The notes: generated by a model not told the origin, from the sequence alone. 64,000 nucleotides of DNA from an uncultured Collinsella sp. (GCA_905209455.1 CAJLTA010000010.1:1-64000); one strand, 5' to 3'. Positions 33,011 to 43,704 are shown, counted from the first letter of the stretch. Numbers and translations: made by a program.

Positions 33011-34115
33011 AATGACCGTTGCTATTGCAGCCGGCGGCACGGCAGGGCACATCAACCCCGCGCTCGCCTTGGCCGAAGAGCTCCGTGACCGTGGCCACCA
33101 CGTTGTGTTCGTGGGCCAGTCGCGCAAGCTCGAGGGTCGTCTGGTCCCCGAGGCTGGGTTTGATTTTGTGCCCATTACGGTCACGGGCTTCGACCGCTCC
33201 CGTCCTTGGACGGCGCTGACCTCGCTGTGGCGTGTCAACAAAGCCAAGCGTGCGCTCGCCAGTCATTTCTCAAAGGTCGGCAAGCCCGATGCCGCCATTG
33301 GTTTTGGTGCCTATGTCGAGGTTCCGCTGCTGGGGTGGTGCAAGGGCGCGGGCGTTCCGTATCTGCTGCATGAGCAGAACTCTGTTCCGGGCCTGGCCAA
33401 CAAGATGATGAACTCCCACGCCGCCCGCGTGTGCATCTCGGTGCCGGCAGCGCGTTCGGTCTTTGAGCGCGAAGGTGACCCTGACCACGTGCTCATGACC
33501 GGCAACCCCGTACGTCGCTCGGTGATCGAGGGCGATCGCGCTCGCGGCCGCAAGGCACTTGGCGTTCCCGAGGACGCTACGCTGCTGCTCGTCTTTGGCG
33601 GTTCACTTGGCGCCCAACACCTCAACGAGCGCGTGGTTTCGCTCAAAAACGAGCTGCTTTCGCGCAAGAACCTCTATGTGTTGCATTCGACGGGTGCCGA
33701 CGGCTTTGAGGAGACCGAGCGCGCTTTGGCGCTGACGCCCGAGGAGGCGAAGCGTTACCGCGTCCAGCCTTACATCGACAACATGGGCGATATGCTGGCT
33801 GCTGCCGATTTGGTGCTCTCGCGTTCGGGCGCATCGAGCGTGGCCGAGATCGCTGCGCTCGCCGTGCCCTCGGTGCTCGTGCCGTATCCGCATGCGACGG
33901 CCGACCACCAAACCACCAATGCTCGTTATCTGGTCGACGCCGGGGCCGGCGTGCTCTGCGCCGATGCCGATATCGACGGTTCTGCCTTTGCCGATGAGCT
34001 GCTGCACCTGGTCGATGACGCGGCGGCACGCGACGCCATGCGTCAGGCGGCGCGTGGTCTGGCTCAGGATAGGGCCGCCGCTCTTCTGGCGGATGCGGTA
34101 GAGGGTTTGCGTTAG
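33000..34115 (+). CDS. murG: Lipid II synthase MurG
   Basis: This 371-residue GT-B glycosyltransferase transfers GlcNAc to lipid I on the inner membrane face. N-terminal GGTAGHINPALALAEEL, HEQNSVPGLANKM, VFGGSLGAQHLNE and the UDP-GlcNAc-binding ADLVLSRSGASSVAEIAALAVP followed by ADHQTTNA are all present. The ATG at 33000 has AAGGGA 6 bases upstream and lies inside the end of ftsW, so the two are coupled; a GTG at 32982 is a less likely start. Confidence 0.96.
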   Translation: MTDKMTVAIAAGGTAGHINPALALAEELRDRGHHVVFVGQSRKLEGRLVPEAGFDFVPITVTGFDRSRPWTALTSLWRVNKAKRALASHFSKVGKPDAAIGFGAYVEVPLLGWCKGAGVPYLLHEQNSVPGLANKMMNSHAARVCISVPAARSVFEREGDPDHVLMTGNPVRRSVIEGDRARGRKALGVPEDATLLLVFGGSLGAQHLNERVVSLKNELLSRKNLYVLHSTGADGFEETERALALTPEEAKRYRVQPYIDNMGDMLAAADLVLSRSGASSVAEIAALAVPSVLVPYPHATADHQTTNARYLVDAGAGVLCADADIDGSAFADELLHLVDDAAARDAMRQAARGLAQDRAAALLADAVEGLR

Positions 34116-34212
34116 TTAGACGGGATATCGTCGGTCGCCCTCGCGCTGATGCGGTAGGTGCGGTACAGTTAACGGGTTACAGGCAGTGTTTACGCAAGGA
34201 GTACACGAGCAC

Positions 34213-35631
34213 ATGGCTGATTCCCAGACTGCAACCTCCGCGCCCGAGTTTAAGAGCGCCCACTTTATCGGTATCGGCGGCGCCGGCATGAGCGGCATCG
34301 CCCTCGTTCTGCACGAGCGCGGTTATGCCGTTACCGGCTCCGACCTTAAGACGTCACGTTATATCCGCCAGCTTACCCGCGCTGGTGTGAAGGTGCATGT
34401 GGGCCATGAGGCCGCCACGATCGACGAGGTCAAGCCCGACGTGGTTGTTGTCTCCACCGCTATTCCGGAGTCCAACCCTGAACTCGTGCGCGCTCGCGAG
34501 CTTGGTATTCCCGTGTGGCCCCGTGCCAAGATGCTCTCTGCTTTGGGCCACGGCTACACCACCGTCGCTGTTGCCGGCACGCATGGCAAGACCACCACGT
34601 CTTCGATGTGCGCCACCATGCTCGACCGCATGGGTCTGGATCCGAGCTTCCTGATCGGTGGCATCGTCGAGGGCTATGACACGAACGGCAAGAACGGCTC
34701 GGGCGACTACTTTGTCGCCGAGGCCGACGAGTCCGACAGTTCCTTCCTGTTCCTGAACCCCAACGTGGTCATTGTGACCAACGTCGAGGCCGACCACCTC
34801 GATCACTACTCGGGTATCGAGGAGATCGAGGCGACTTTCGCCAAATTCATGAGCCTGGTGGGCGAGGACGGCACCGTCATCGTCTGCGGTGAGGACCCGC
34901 ATCTGGTCGAGCTCGCCAAGTCGACGGGCCGTCACGTGCTTTCCTACGGCTTTGCCGAGAGCAACGACATCGTCTGCATGCACCCGGATGTCAAGGGCAT
35001 CCAGAGCGACTTTATCGTTCGCTTTGAGGACGGCACTGAGCACGCTGTGGAGATCAAGAGTAATCCCGGTCGCCACAACATGCTCAACGCCACGGCGGTG
35101 CTCACCGTCGCCCATGTCCTGGGCCTTGACATCGACGCCGCCGCCAAGGCGCTTTCGAGCTTTGAGGGCGTCCGTCGTCGCTTTACCCACGTGGGCGATA
35201 TCGATGGCATCACCGTGGTCGATGATTACGGCCATCACCCCACCGAGATCAAGGCGACGCTTGCTGCCGCTTCGTCGCTGGGCTACAAGCACGTCGACGT
35301 CGTGTTCCAGCCGCACCGCTATTCGCGCCTGCAGGCCCTGTGCGACGACTTTGCCGATGCATTTGCCAATGCCGATAAACTGCTGCTGATTGATGTGTTC
35401 TCGGCTGGCGAGATGCCCATTCCGGGTGTTACCTCTAAGATGCTCGCCGATACCGTGCGCGCCAAGCATCCTGGCAAGGAGGTCGTGTACTGCTCCAGCC
35501 GTCTTGAGCTCAATCAGGAGCTCGAGCAGATGGTGGGCGAGGGCGACTTGCTGCTCACTATGGGTGCCGGTGACGTTACGACCGTCGGCCCCGAGTTTAT
35601 CGAGTATTTGACTGCCAAGAAAGACGCTTAA
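34213..35631 (+). CDS. murC: UDP-N-acetylmuramate--L-alanine ligase
   Basis: This 472-residue ligase adds L-alanine to UDP-MurNAc. It shows FIGIGGAGMSGIALVLHERG, the ATP site VAGTHGKTTTSSM, VEADHLDHYSG, RRRFTHVG and FQPHRYSRLQAL. The ATG at 34213 is preferred, with AAGGAG 11 bases upstream; a GTG at 34186 would add nine unlikely residues. A 97-base gap after murG is the longest in this part of the cluster, and a secondary promoter there is possible but not recognisable. Confidence 0.96.
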   Translation: MADSQTATSAPEFKSAHFIGIGGAGMSGIALVLHERGYAVTGSDLKTSRYIRQLTRAGVKVHVGHEAATIDEVKPDVVVVSTAIPESNPELVRARELGIPVWPRAKMLSALGHGYTTVAVAGTHGKTTTSSMCATMLDRMGLDPSFLIGGIVEGYDTNGKNGSGDYFVAEADESDSSFLFLNPNVVIVTNVEADHLDHYSGIEEIEATFAKFMSLVGEDGTVIVCGEDPHLVELAKSTGRHVLSYGFAESNDIVCMHPDVKGIQSDFIVRFEDGTEHAVEIKSNPGRHNMLNATAVLTVAHVLGLDIDAAAKALSSFEGVRRRFTHVGDIDGITVVDDYGHHPTEIKATLAAASSLGYKHVDVVFQPHRYSRLQALCDDFADAFANADKLLLIDVFSAGEMPIPGVTSKMLADTVRAKHPGKEVVYCSSRLELNQELEQMVGEGDLLLTMGAGDVTTVGPEFIEYLTAKKDA

Positions 35632-35636
35632 GTCTA

Positions 35637-36548
35637 ATGGGTCTGTTTAACGCCGTCATGGCGCTCTCGGGCATGATCGACACGGATGTGATCGAGGACG
35701 AGCGCCTTGCGCGTCATACGAGCTATCGTATCGGCGGCAAGGCCGACCTCTTTGTGACGTGCCATAGCTATCATGCCCTCCGCCGCGCCGTGGCGGTGCT
35801 CGATCGCGAGCAGGTGCCGTGGGTCATCATCGGCAAGGGCTCCAATCTGCTGGTTGCCGATGGCGGTTATCGCGGCGCCGTCATTTCGCTCGGACGTGAG
35901 TTTCAGCGCACGGTTGTTGCCGATGACGGTTGTACGCTGACGGTCGGTGCGGGCGTGATGTTTGCGCGCCTGGTCAACGATGCCCTGTCGCGTAGCCTCT
36001 CGGGCCTTGAGTTTGCCGTTGGCATCCCTGGCTCGGTTGGCGGTGCGATATCTATGAATGCCGGCACACGGACCGAGTGGATTGGCTCGCTGGTTGAGGA
36101 TGTCGTAACGTTTGACCCGGCATCCGGTATCAAGCATTATGCGGGGTCCGAGATCACTTGGGGCTACCGCGAATGTAGCCTTCCCCGCAATGAGATTATC
36201 CTCGAGTGCGTGCTCAAGCTTAAACCGGCGCCCAAGGCCGACATTCGCGAGCGCATGGAGCGGTACCTGACGAGGCGCAAGCGTACGCAGCCCATGGGTC
36301 GCGCATCCTGCGGGTCGGTCTTTCGCAACCCGCCCGATGCGAGTGTGGGCAAGCTTATCGAGGATTGTGGATTAAAGGGTTTTTCGATTGGCGGCGCGGA
36401 AGTTTCGCCCGTTCACGCTAATTTTATCGTTAATAACGGAACTGCCTCGGCCGATGACGTTGCCGCGGTTATCAGACATGTGCACGGAAAGGTGAGGGAG
36501 GCGTATGGCATCGAGCTCAGACCGGAAGTTAAATTCCTCGGCTTCTAG
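35637..36548 (+). CDS. murB: UDP-N-acetylenolpyruvoylglucosamine reductase
   Basis: This 303-residue FAD enzyme reduces UDP-GlcNAc-enolpyruvate to UDP-MurNAc. Type II MurB features are visible: HTSYRIGGKADLF, the FAD-binding VIIGKGSNLLVADGGYRG, GIPGSVGGAISMNAGTR, GYRECSLP, and RASCGSVFRNP with the catalytic serine, ending in a conserved glutamate region near REAYGIELRPEV. It starts 5 bases after murC, and ftsQ begins 44 bases before its stop. Confidence 0.95.
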   Translation: MGLFNAVMALSGMIDTDVIEDERLARHTSYRIGGKADLFVTCHSYHALRRAVAVLDREQVPWVIIGKGSNLLVADGGYRGAVISLGREFQRTVVADDGCTLTVGAGVMFARLVNDALSRSLSGLEFAVGIPGSVGGAISMNAGTRTEWIGSLVEDVVTFDPASGIKHYAGSEITWGYRECSLPRNEIILECVLKLKPAPKADIRERMERYLTRRKRTQPMGRASCGSVFRNPPDASVGKLIEDCGLKGFSIGGAEVSPVHANFIVNNGTASADDVAAVIRHVHGKVREAYGIELRPEVKFLGF

Positions 36549-37761
36549 AGCATCGAAACCCACCTTCCGCCGCGCCGGAGGGCGTTCCGGCGCGCCTGCC
36601 AAACCTCAACGCAATACCGTCGCGCACTCTAAGTCTGTCGGGCATGCTCGACAGACCAGTCGTCCGGTTGTCGGCTCGCAGCTCGGCAATCGTCCGGCCG
36701 CAAAAAAGTCCTCGCGTCCCTCGGTGACGTCAAAGCCTGTTATGGGCGCCAAACCTGCCCGTCCCATGGCAACTCCTAAGCCCTCGACGGGAACTAAAGC
36801 GCCGCGTCCGGGTCGCACGCTGGGCGCATCGAAACCGCGCTCGCTGACATCGGTGCCGGCTACCGCCAAGAAGCCTTCGGGTAAAAAAGGCGTCAACCCG
36901 TTGTCTTCACTTGGGGCGATGGCAAATAAAACGTCAGACGCCGCTTCTCTCGTTACAGGCAAAGGCAAAATCGTGGGCGGCGTTCTGGCCGTCTTGGCCG
37001 TGCTCGTCGTCGTTGCCGTCGTGGTGATCAACTCTGGATTGTTTACCGCCACTGATATTCAGATTCAAGGCAGCGAGCATGTGACGAAGCACGATGCTAT
37101 CCAGCTGATCGATTTGCCCGAGGGAACGTCGCTTTTTAACGTCGATCCTGACCAGATTACCGAGGACCTCAAGCAGAACCCGTGGGTGTCGGGCGTGGAT
37201 GTCCAGCGTCAGTTCCCGCATACGCTCATCATTACGCCGATGGAGCGCAAGGTCATCGCAATTGCCTATATCAGCTCCGATGACCTTGCCTGGGCCATCG
37301 GGGATGATGACACCTGGATCGCCCCGCTGTCGACGTCGGTCGAAGTGGATGACCAGGGCAACGTCATCACGACGGGGCAGGGCTCAAATACCCTGACCGG
37401 CATTGATGCCGCGCTGGCGCTCGCTAAGCACTATGGCGCGGTGTTGTTGACTGATGTCTCGGCGGATGTCGCTCCGGTTTCCGGCCAGGCGGTGAGCTCC
37501 AAGGCCGTTAAGGCTGGCTTGGATTATGTGCGTGGTTTTTCGAGCGAGTTCTTGGGACAAGTCAAGGATATTTCCACGCCTTCGGTCGAAGCCATCTCGG
37601 CAAACCTCAATAACGGCATTGAGGTGTCGCTGGGCGATTCGAACGATATCGTCAAGAAGGAGCGCGTAGTCACCAAGCTGCTTTCGCAGGTAGAGGGCGT
37701 AACGTATATCAATGTGCGTTCTCCGGGTAACTATACATTTAGGAACGCTCCGACCTCGTAG
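36505..37761 (+). CDS. ftsQ: FtsQ/DivIB division protein
   Basis: This 418-residue bitopic protein has an unusually long basic, Lys/Pro/Ser/Arg-rich cytoplasmic N terminus of about 150 residues, one transmembrane helix (VGGVLAVLAVLVVVAVVVIN, about residues 155-175), and a POTRA domain beginning FTATDIQIQGSEHVTKHD with GTSLFNVD, followed by the FtsQ beta domain. It connects FtsL/FtsB to the septal synthases. GGGAGG lies 6 bases before the ATG, so the start inside murB is credible and means a 44-base gene overlap. The call rests on POTRA pattern and position. Confidence 0.88.
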   Translation: MASSSDRKLNSSASRASKPTFRRAGGRSGAPAKPQRNTVAHSKSVGHARQTSRPVVGSQLGNRPAAKKSSRPSVTSKPVMGAKPARPMATPKPSTGTKAPRPGRTLGASKPRSLTSVPATAKKPSGKKGVNPLSSLGAMANKTSDAASLVTGKGKIVGGVLAVLAVLVVVAVVVINSGLFTATDIQIQGSEHVTKHDAIQLIDLPEGTSLFNVDPDQITEDLKQNPWVSGVDVQRQFPHTLIITPMERKVIAIAYISSDDLAWAIGDDDTWIAPLSTSVEVDDQGNVITTGQGSNTLTGIDAALALAKHYGAVLLTDVSADVAPVSGQAVSSKAVKAGLDYVRGFSSEFLGQVKDISTPSVEAISANLNNGIEVSLGDSNDIVKKERVVTKLLSQVEGVTYINVRSPGNYTFRNAPTS

Positions 37762-37960
37762 CGCTGGTTGATGCTTTGTTGAGGGGCCATACCACGCCGT
37801 TTATCTGGTTTGTTTGGTTTTCACGGTCAATTATTTGACTGATACGTTCATAATGTGCAAACATAATACGGTTTACCTTTGCATTTACTTTCAACCTGAA
37901 GGTTAATGTGCGCAGGGGTCGACCCATGCTATGGCTATAACCTTTGTTCGGAGGACCGAC

Positions 37961-39115
37961 ATGCACGAGACAGAGATCAACAACTACCTTGCCGTCATTA
38001 AGGTGGTCGGCGTCGGCGGCGGCGGTACCAACGCGGTCAATCGAATGATCGAAGAGGGCATCCGCGGCGTCGAGTTTGTTGCCATCAACACCGATGCTCA
38101 GGCACTCGCGATCTCTGATGCCGATATCAAGGTGCACATCGGCACCGACCTTACCCGCGGCCTGGGCGCCGGCGCCAACCCCGAGGTTGGCCGCAAGGCT
38201 GCCGATGAGTCCCGCGACGACATTGCCGAGGCGCTCGCTGGCGCCGACATGGTGTTCATCACCTGCGGCGAGGGCGGTGGCACCGGTACCGGCGCTGCTC
38301 CCATCGTTGCCGATATCGCGATGAACGAGGTCGGTGCGCTGACCGTCGCCGTCGTGACCAAGCCCTTCACCTTCGAGGGCCGCAAGCGCAAGAAGAGCGC
38401 CGAGGAGGGCATTAAGACCCTCTCCGATTGCGTCGACACCATGATCGTCATTCCTAACGATAAGCTGCTCGACATCGCCGAGAAGAAGACCACCATGCTC
38501 GAGGCCTTCGCGATTGCCGATGGTGTCCTTTCCCAGGGCACCCAGGGCATCACCGACCTCATCACCGTCCCCGGTATCATCAACCTGGACTTCGCCGATG
38601 TTAAGACCATCATGAAGCAGGCCGGTACCGCCATGATGGGTATCGGTACCTCTTCTGGGGATACCCGTGCCGTCGATGCTGCCCAGCAGGCCATCTCCAG
38701 CCCGCTGCTCGAGAGCTCCATCGATGGTGCCACGCGCGTGCTGCTCTCCATCGCCGGTTCCAAGGACCTGGGCATCCAAGAGATCAGCGACGCCGCCGAC
38801 GTTGTCGCCAATGCCGTCGATCCCGAGGCCAACATCATCTTCGGTACCGTTGTCGACGAGTCCCTGGGCGACCAGGTGCGTATCACCGTCATCGCTACGG
38901 GCTTCTCCGACTCCAACGTCAACCGCCAGGACGAGCTCTTTGCTGCTCAGCAGTCTCAGAGCAAGGCCGCTGCCTCCGCTGAGCCGCAACGCACCGCTCC
39001 GGCCACCAGTCCGGCTCAGGCCGCTCCGACCCGCAACGTTGGTGGCACCGAGCTTCCTAACTTCGGCAACGATCAGTTCGAGCTTCCCGACTTCCTGAAG
39101 CGCGGTAGCTTCTAA
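37961..39115 (+). CDS. ftsZ: Cell division protein FtsZ
   Basis: This 384-residue tubulin-like GTPase forms the Z ring. KVVGVGGGGTNAVNRMI, VAINTDAQAL, the tubulin signature GEGGGTGTGAAP, and the T7 loop NLDFADVKTIM are intact. The C-terminal tail after a Pro/Ala linker ends ELPDFLKRGSF, the conserved peptide that binds partners such as SepF. GGAGG 6 bases before the ATG at 37961 decides the start over an ATG 30 bases upstream. ftsA, usual in many bacteria between ftsQ and ftsZ, is absent, as in actinobacteria. A 199-base gap upstream probably holds its own promoter. Confidence 0.97.
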   Translation: MHETEINNYLAVIKVVGVGGGGTNAVNRMIEEGIRGVEFVAINTDAQALAISDADIKVHIGTDLTRGLGAGANPEVGRKAADESRDDIAEALAGADMVFITCGEGGGTGTGAAPIVADIAMNEVGALTVAVVTKPFTFEGRKRKKSAEEGIKTLSDCVDTMIVIPNDKLLDIAEKKTTMLEAFAIADGVLSQGTQGITDLITVPGIINLDFADVKTIMKQAGTAMMGIGTSSGDTRAVDAAQQAISSPLLESSIDGATRVLLSIAGSKDLGIQEISDAADVVANAVDPEANIIFGTVVDESLGDQVRITVIATGFSDSNVNRQDELFAAQQSQSKAAASAEPQRTAPATSPAQAAPTRNVGGTELPNFGNDQFELPDFLKRGSF

Positions 39116-39141
39116 GTCGTTCTTTGCATTGTTGTGCACAG

Positions 39142-39170
39142 GGGCGTGTCCGTATGGACGCGCCCTTTTT
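39142..39170 (+). terminator. Terminator after ftsZ
   Basis: A 10-bp stem (GGGCGTGTCC at 39142-39151, GGACGCGCCC at 39156-39165; one G-U pair) with a GTAT loop is followed by TTTTTATTT. It separates ftsZ from the pgeF-pst transcript. Confidence 0.92.
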
Positions 39171-39325
39171 ATTTCGACTTTGTAAACTAGAACCTCCAAT
39201 CTCTTTACGTTCCCTTTACGATTGCCTCCAGCGCAGCAGGTATCCTTTTAGAGAAGTATGACAGCCGTATAAACGCGGGCTGTAGCGGCGATGCCGCGGT
39301 ACTTGTGTTATTAGGAGGCTTTAGT

Positions 39326-40126
39326 ATGGCAGCACGTGCGGACAACGTTTCGCGTGTCGACCATGATGGAGTTACGTTGGTGGAGGGCGCGACATCCGAT
39401 GTTCGCTTTGCCTTCACCGAGCGCGCCGGTGGCGTTTCCGAAGATGCGTACTCCTCACTCAACTTGGGCTCGCATGTTGGCGATGACCCCTTTGCTGTTC
39501 AAGAAAATCGTCGTCGTGCGCTCGAAGCTATGGGTGCCGCCGAGTGCGAGCACAACCTGCTCGTTCCCAATCAGGTCCATGGTGATCATATCGTTGCGGT
39601 GACCTCGAACGGCGCCGATGACCTTGAGGACGTTCGCGAGCAGATTGCCGAGGGCTGTGATGCCATCGTCTGCACGGCGCATAACGTGCCCGTGCTGCTC
39701 TGCTTTGCCGACTGCGTTCCCGTGGTGCTGGTGGCCCCTGGCGGATTTGCCGTGGTGCACTCCGGTTGGAAGGGCACGATTGCACGTATTTCTGCCAAGG
39801 CGTGCCAGGCGCTTTGCGATGCTGCCGGCTGCGATGCGAGCAACGTTTCCGCCTATATCGGCCCCCATATCTTGGGTGACGAATATGAGGTATCCCAGGA
39901 ACTCATGGATCGCTTTGCCGCCGAGTTCTCTTGCATCGATGCGAGTGCCTCTCGCATGCTCGATCTTTCCGCTGCCATTCGCGAGGCGCTGGTAGATGTC
40001 GGTGTCGACGCGGATAATATCGTGGATACCCAGCTTTCGACTGTGCGTCAGAACGACCGCTTTTATTCCTACCGTAACGAGGACGGCACCTGTGGGCGCC
40101 ATGCTGCGATCGGCGTGATGCTATGA
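39326..40126 (+). CDS. pgeF: PgeF/YfiH family purine nucleoside phosphorylase-peptidoglycan editing factor
   Basis: This 266-residue laccase-domain protein has the metal-binding His/Cys motifs NQVHGDHI, CFADCVPVVL, VHSGWKGT and GPHI. E. coli YfiH prevents incorporation of wrong amino acids into peptidoglycan precursors, and related proteins act as adenosine/purine nucleoside phosphorylases. It is commonly next to ftsZ, yggS and sepF in Gram-positive bacteria. AGGAGG precedes the ATG at 39326. Its TGA overlaps the ATG of pstS (ATGA), so here it leads the phosphate-uptake operon instead of yggS. Confidence 0.9.
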   Translation: MAARADNVSRVDHDGVTLVEGATSDVRFAFTERAGGVSEDAYSSLNLGSHVGDDPFAVQENRRRALEAMGAAECEHNLLVPNQVHGDHIVAVTSNGADDLEDVREQIAEGCDAIVCTAHNVPVLLCFADCVPVVLVAPGGFAVVHSGWKGTIARISAKACQALCDAAGCDASNVSAYIGPHILGDEYEVSQELMDRFAAEFSCIDASASRMLDLSAAIREALVDVGVDADNIVDTQLSTVRQNDRFYSYRNEDGTCGRHAAIGVML

Positions 40127-40959
40127 GAAAGATCGTATCGGTCCTGAGCGCCGCTGTGCTTACGCTTACGCTGTGCGCCTGTTCTTCGGGATCTTCTACC
40201 TCTTCCATTACCGTCGCCGGCTCCACGACCTGCCTTCCTATCGCCGAGATTGCGGCCGAGGGCTTTAAGGAGGAGACCGGCATCGACGTGCTCGTTTCCG
40301 GTTTGGGTTCTTCCGCTGGCATCGAGGCCGTCAGCGCCGGCACAGCCGATATCGCCAGCTCCTCCCGTGGACTCAATGCCGACGAACAGGATCTGGGCCT
40401 GACTCCCATCGTCATTGCCCACGACGGTATCGCGGTCATCGTGAACGACGATAACCCGGTCGATAACCTCTCGACCGAGCAGCTCCGCGATATTTACGCC
40501 GGCAAGATCACCAACTGGAAAGAAGTCGGTGGCGAGGACCTGAGGATCCAGGTCATCAATCGAGATGAGGCGTCCGGCACGCGTGAGGCCTTCCGCACCA
40601 TCGTGATGGACGGCACCCCGTTCGATCGCCGCTTGGCCGTTCTTTCGGGCACGGGCCAGGTGCGCGACGTGGTATCTCGTTCGCGCGGTGCCATTGGCTA
40701 CATTTCGCTGGGCTTCGTCGATAGCCTCAACGCCAAGACCTCGGTCAAGGCCGTCTCGGTCAATCATGTTGAGGCGTCCGAGAAGACGGTCGCGAGCGGC
40801 GGCTATCCCATCTCACGCGACCTTTACTTCTTTGTGAAGGGTGCGCCTTCGCAGCAGGCGCAGGATTACATCGACTATGTGACGTCCGAAAAGATGGACA
40901 AGCAGATTCGCGAGGCGGGCTTTATTCCCGTCACCAACGACGAGAAGGGGAGTGAGTAG
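40123..40959 (+). CDS. pstS: Phosphate ABC transporter substrate-binding lipoprotein
   Basis: This 278-residue protein has a lipoprotein signal peptide ending in LTLCAC, with C20 the likely lipidated residue, and a PstS-like binding domain: ITVAGSTTCLPIAE, GLGSSAGIEAVSAGTADIASSSRGL, and NRDEASGTREAF, which contains the phosphate-contact Ser/Gly/Thr residues. It captures inorganic phosphate outside the membrane for PstCA. It overlaps pgeF by 4 bases and lies 1 base before pstC, so the operon appears to be read from a promoter upstream of pgeF. Confidence 0.95.
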   Translation: MRKIVSVLSAAVLTLTLCACSSGSSTSSITVAGSTTCLPIAEIAAEGFKEETGIDVLVSGLGSSAGIEAVSAGTADIASSSRGLNADEQDLGLTPIVIAHDGIAVIVNDDNPVDNLSTEQLRDIYAGKITNWKEVGGEDLRIQVINRDEASGTREAFRTIVMDGTPFDRRLAVLSGTGQVRDVVSRSRGAIGYISLGFVDSLNAKTSVKAVSVNHVEASEKTVASGGYPISRDLYFFVKGAPSQQAQDYIDYVTSEKMDKQIREAGFIPVTNDEKGSE

Positions 40960-40960
40960 C

Positions 40961-41887
40961 ATGGAAGCACAGGAAAACTCCCAGACTGAGCAGAATGTTC
41001 TGACGCCCAAGAAGCGCGAGCTGGCGCTCGTATCGCACAGTACCTATATCAAGGAGAAGGCGCTGCAGTGGATCTTCTTTGCCTGCGCGTTCTTGGCGGT
41101 CGTTACCGTCATCCTGATTTTTGTCTTTACCACGTACTCGGCGCTGCCCGTCTTTACCGACATCGGTCTGGCGGACTTCTTTAGCTTTACGTGGGCGCCT
41201 TCCGAGGGCCACTACGGCATCTTGTCGCTGCTTGCCGGCTCGGGTCTGGTGACCGTCGGTGCGCTCGCCATGGGCGTGCCGCTGGGCGTGGGTACGGCCG
41301 TTTACCTGGTCGAGATTGCCAGCAAGCGCGTGTGCAAGCTCATCAGCCCCGCCGTTGACCTGCTGGCGGGCATACCCTCCATCATCTACGGCTTCTTTGG
41401 CATGATCATCATCCGCCCGTTTATCGCACAACTGACCGGCGGCCTTGGTTTTGGTGCGCTGACGGCGTGGTTTGTGCTCGCCATCATGATCGTCCCTACC
41501 ATCACCACGCTCACCATCGATGCTCTCAATTCCATTCCCATGGGCATTCGCGAGGCATCGTATGCCATGGGCGCCACCAAGTGGCAGACCATCTATAAGG
41601 TCGTGCTACCTGCCGCGAAGCTGGGTATCGTTGATGCCATCGTGCTGGGTATGGGCCGTGCCATCGGCGAGACCATGGCCGTGCTCATGGTCGTAGGTAA
41701 CGCCCCGGTTATTCCCGACAGCATTGCGAGCCCCATCTCGACGCTCACGAGCCAGATTGCGCTCGACATGAGCTATTCCTCGGGTCTGCACCGCTCGGCG
41801 CTGTTCGGCATGGGTGTGGTCCTGTTTATCATCTCCGCCACGCTGGTGGGCATCGTCCGTCTGATTTCCAAGAAGAAGAGGGGGTAG
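40961..41887 (+). CDS. pstC: Phosphate ABC transporter permease PstC
   Basis: This 308-residue inner-membrane permease has about six transmembrane helices and the binding-protein-dependent transport motif, with the coupling loop EASYAMGATKWQTIYKVVLPAAKLGI followed by GRAIGETMAVLM, both typical of PstC. It starts one base after the pstS stop, with AGAAGGGGA upstream. It forms the membrane channel with PstA. Confidence 0.95.
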   Translation: MEAQENSQTEQNVLTPKKRELALVSHSTYIKEKALQWIFFACAFLAVVTVILIFVFTTYSALPVFTDIGLADFFSFTWAPSEGHYGILSLLAGSGLVTVGALAMGVPLGVGTAVYLVEIASKRVCKLISPAVDLLAGIPSIIYGFFGMIIIRPFIAQLTGGLGFGALTAWFVLAIMIVPTITTLTIDALNSIPMGIREASYAMGATKWQTIYKVVLPAAKLGIVDAIVLGMGRAIGETMAVLMVVGNAPVIPDSIASPISTLTSQIALDMSYSSGLHRSALFGMGVVLFIISATLVGIVRLISKKKRG

Positions 41888-41890
41888 GCT

Positions 41891-42796
41891 ATGTCCGATT
41901 CCGTTGACACGACGGTCGATACGACCTCGTCGCGCGAGCGCATCAAGCGTGCCCTTTCCCACGGCAAGAAGGGCCGCATCAACAAGGACCTGTCCAACAA
42001 GATCATGCTTGGCGTGTTCCGTGCCGCTGCCTACATCACCACGCTGGTGCTGGTCGCTATCATCGCCTACGTGGTCATCAACGGCCTGCCACACATCTCG
42101 CTCGACTTTATCTTCGGTTGGCCCCAGGGCGTCAACGCCGAGGGCGGTATTTGGCCCACGATCGTCTCGACCGTCTATGTGACGGCGCTCGCCATGCTTA
42201 TCTGCACGCCGATCGCTGTGCTGGCAGCCGTCTATCTGGCCGAGTACGCCAAGCAGGGCAAGGTCGTCGAGCTCATTCGCTACGCTGCTGACGCTTTGGC
42301 CTCGGTGCCCTCCATCGTTATGGGTCTGTTTGGCTACGCCTTGTTTGTCGAGGCCATGGGCTTGGGCCTTTCGATGGTCTCTGCCGCCCTGGCACTCGCG
42401 CTCTTGATGCTTCCCATCGTCATGCGCACCACCGAAGAGGCCATTCGCGCCGTTCCGCGCTATATCCGTTGGGGCGCGTACGGCCTGGGCGCCACCAAGT
42501 GGCAGGTTGTCTCCAAGATCGTGCTTCCTTCTGCCTTTGGCCGTATTGCCACGGGCATCGTCCTCGCCATCGGCCGTGCCATTGGCGAGACCGCGGTGGT
42601 GCTCTACACCATGGGGCAGGCCATCAATCTACCTATTTCGCCGCTCGATTCCGGCCGCCCCATGACGGTTCACCTGTACCTGCTTGCCAACGACGGCATC
42701 AACATGAACGCAGCCTACGGCACCGCGCTCTTGCTGATGGTGATCATTTTGGCCTTCAACCTGTTTGCGCGCTTCCTGTCGCGCAAGCGTCGCTAG
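41891..42796 (+). CDS. pstA: Phosphate ABC transporter permease PstA
   Basis: This 301-residue permease has about six transmembrane helices and the PstA-type coupling loop (AYGLGATKWQVVSKIVLPSA) followed by GRAIGETAVVLYTMG. A basic cytoplasmic N terminus of about 45 residues precedes the first helix. It starts 3 bases after pstC and is followed after 12 bases by pstB. Confidence 0.95.
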   Translation: MSDSVDTTVDTTSSRERIKRALSHGKKGRINKDLSNKIMLGVFRAAAYITTLVLVAIIAYVVINGLPHISLDFIFGWPQGVNAEGGIWPTIVSTVYVTALAMLICTPIAVLAAVYLAEYAKQGKVVELIRYAADALASVPSIVMGLFGYALFVEAMGLGLSMVSAALALALLMLPIVMRTTEEAIRAVPRYIRWGAYGLGATKWQVVSKIVLPSAFGRIATGIVLAIGRAIGETAVVLYTMGQAINLPISPLDSGRPMTVHLYLLANDGINMNAAYGTALLLMVIILAFNLFARFLSRKRR

Positions 42797-42808
42797 TTAA
42801 GGAGTCCC

Positions 42809-43612
<804 letters not shown>

Positions 43613-43704
43613 TCGGTGCGACTAGTCCCAAGCTGATCGGACCTGGTCCGGTGTATATTCACTGTGCGGGCGGCATGACCGCACCCAACTGATTGGAGTG
43701 AACC

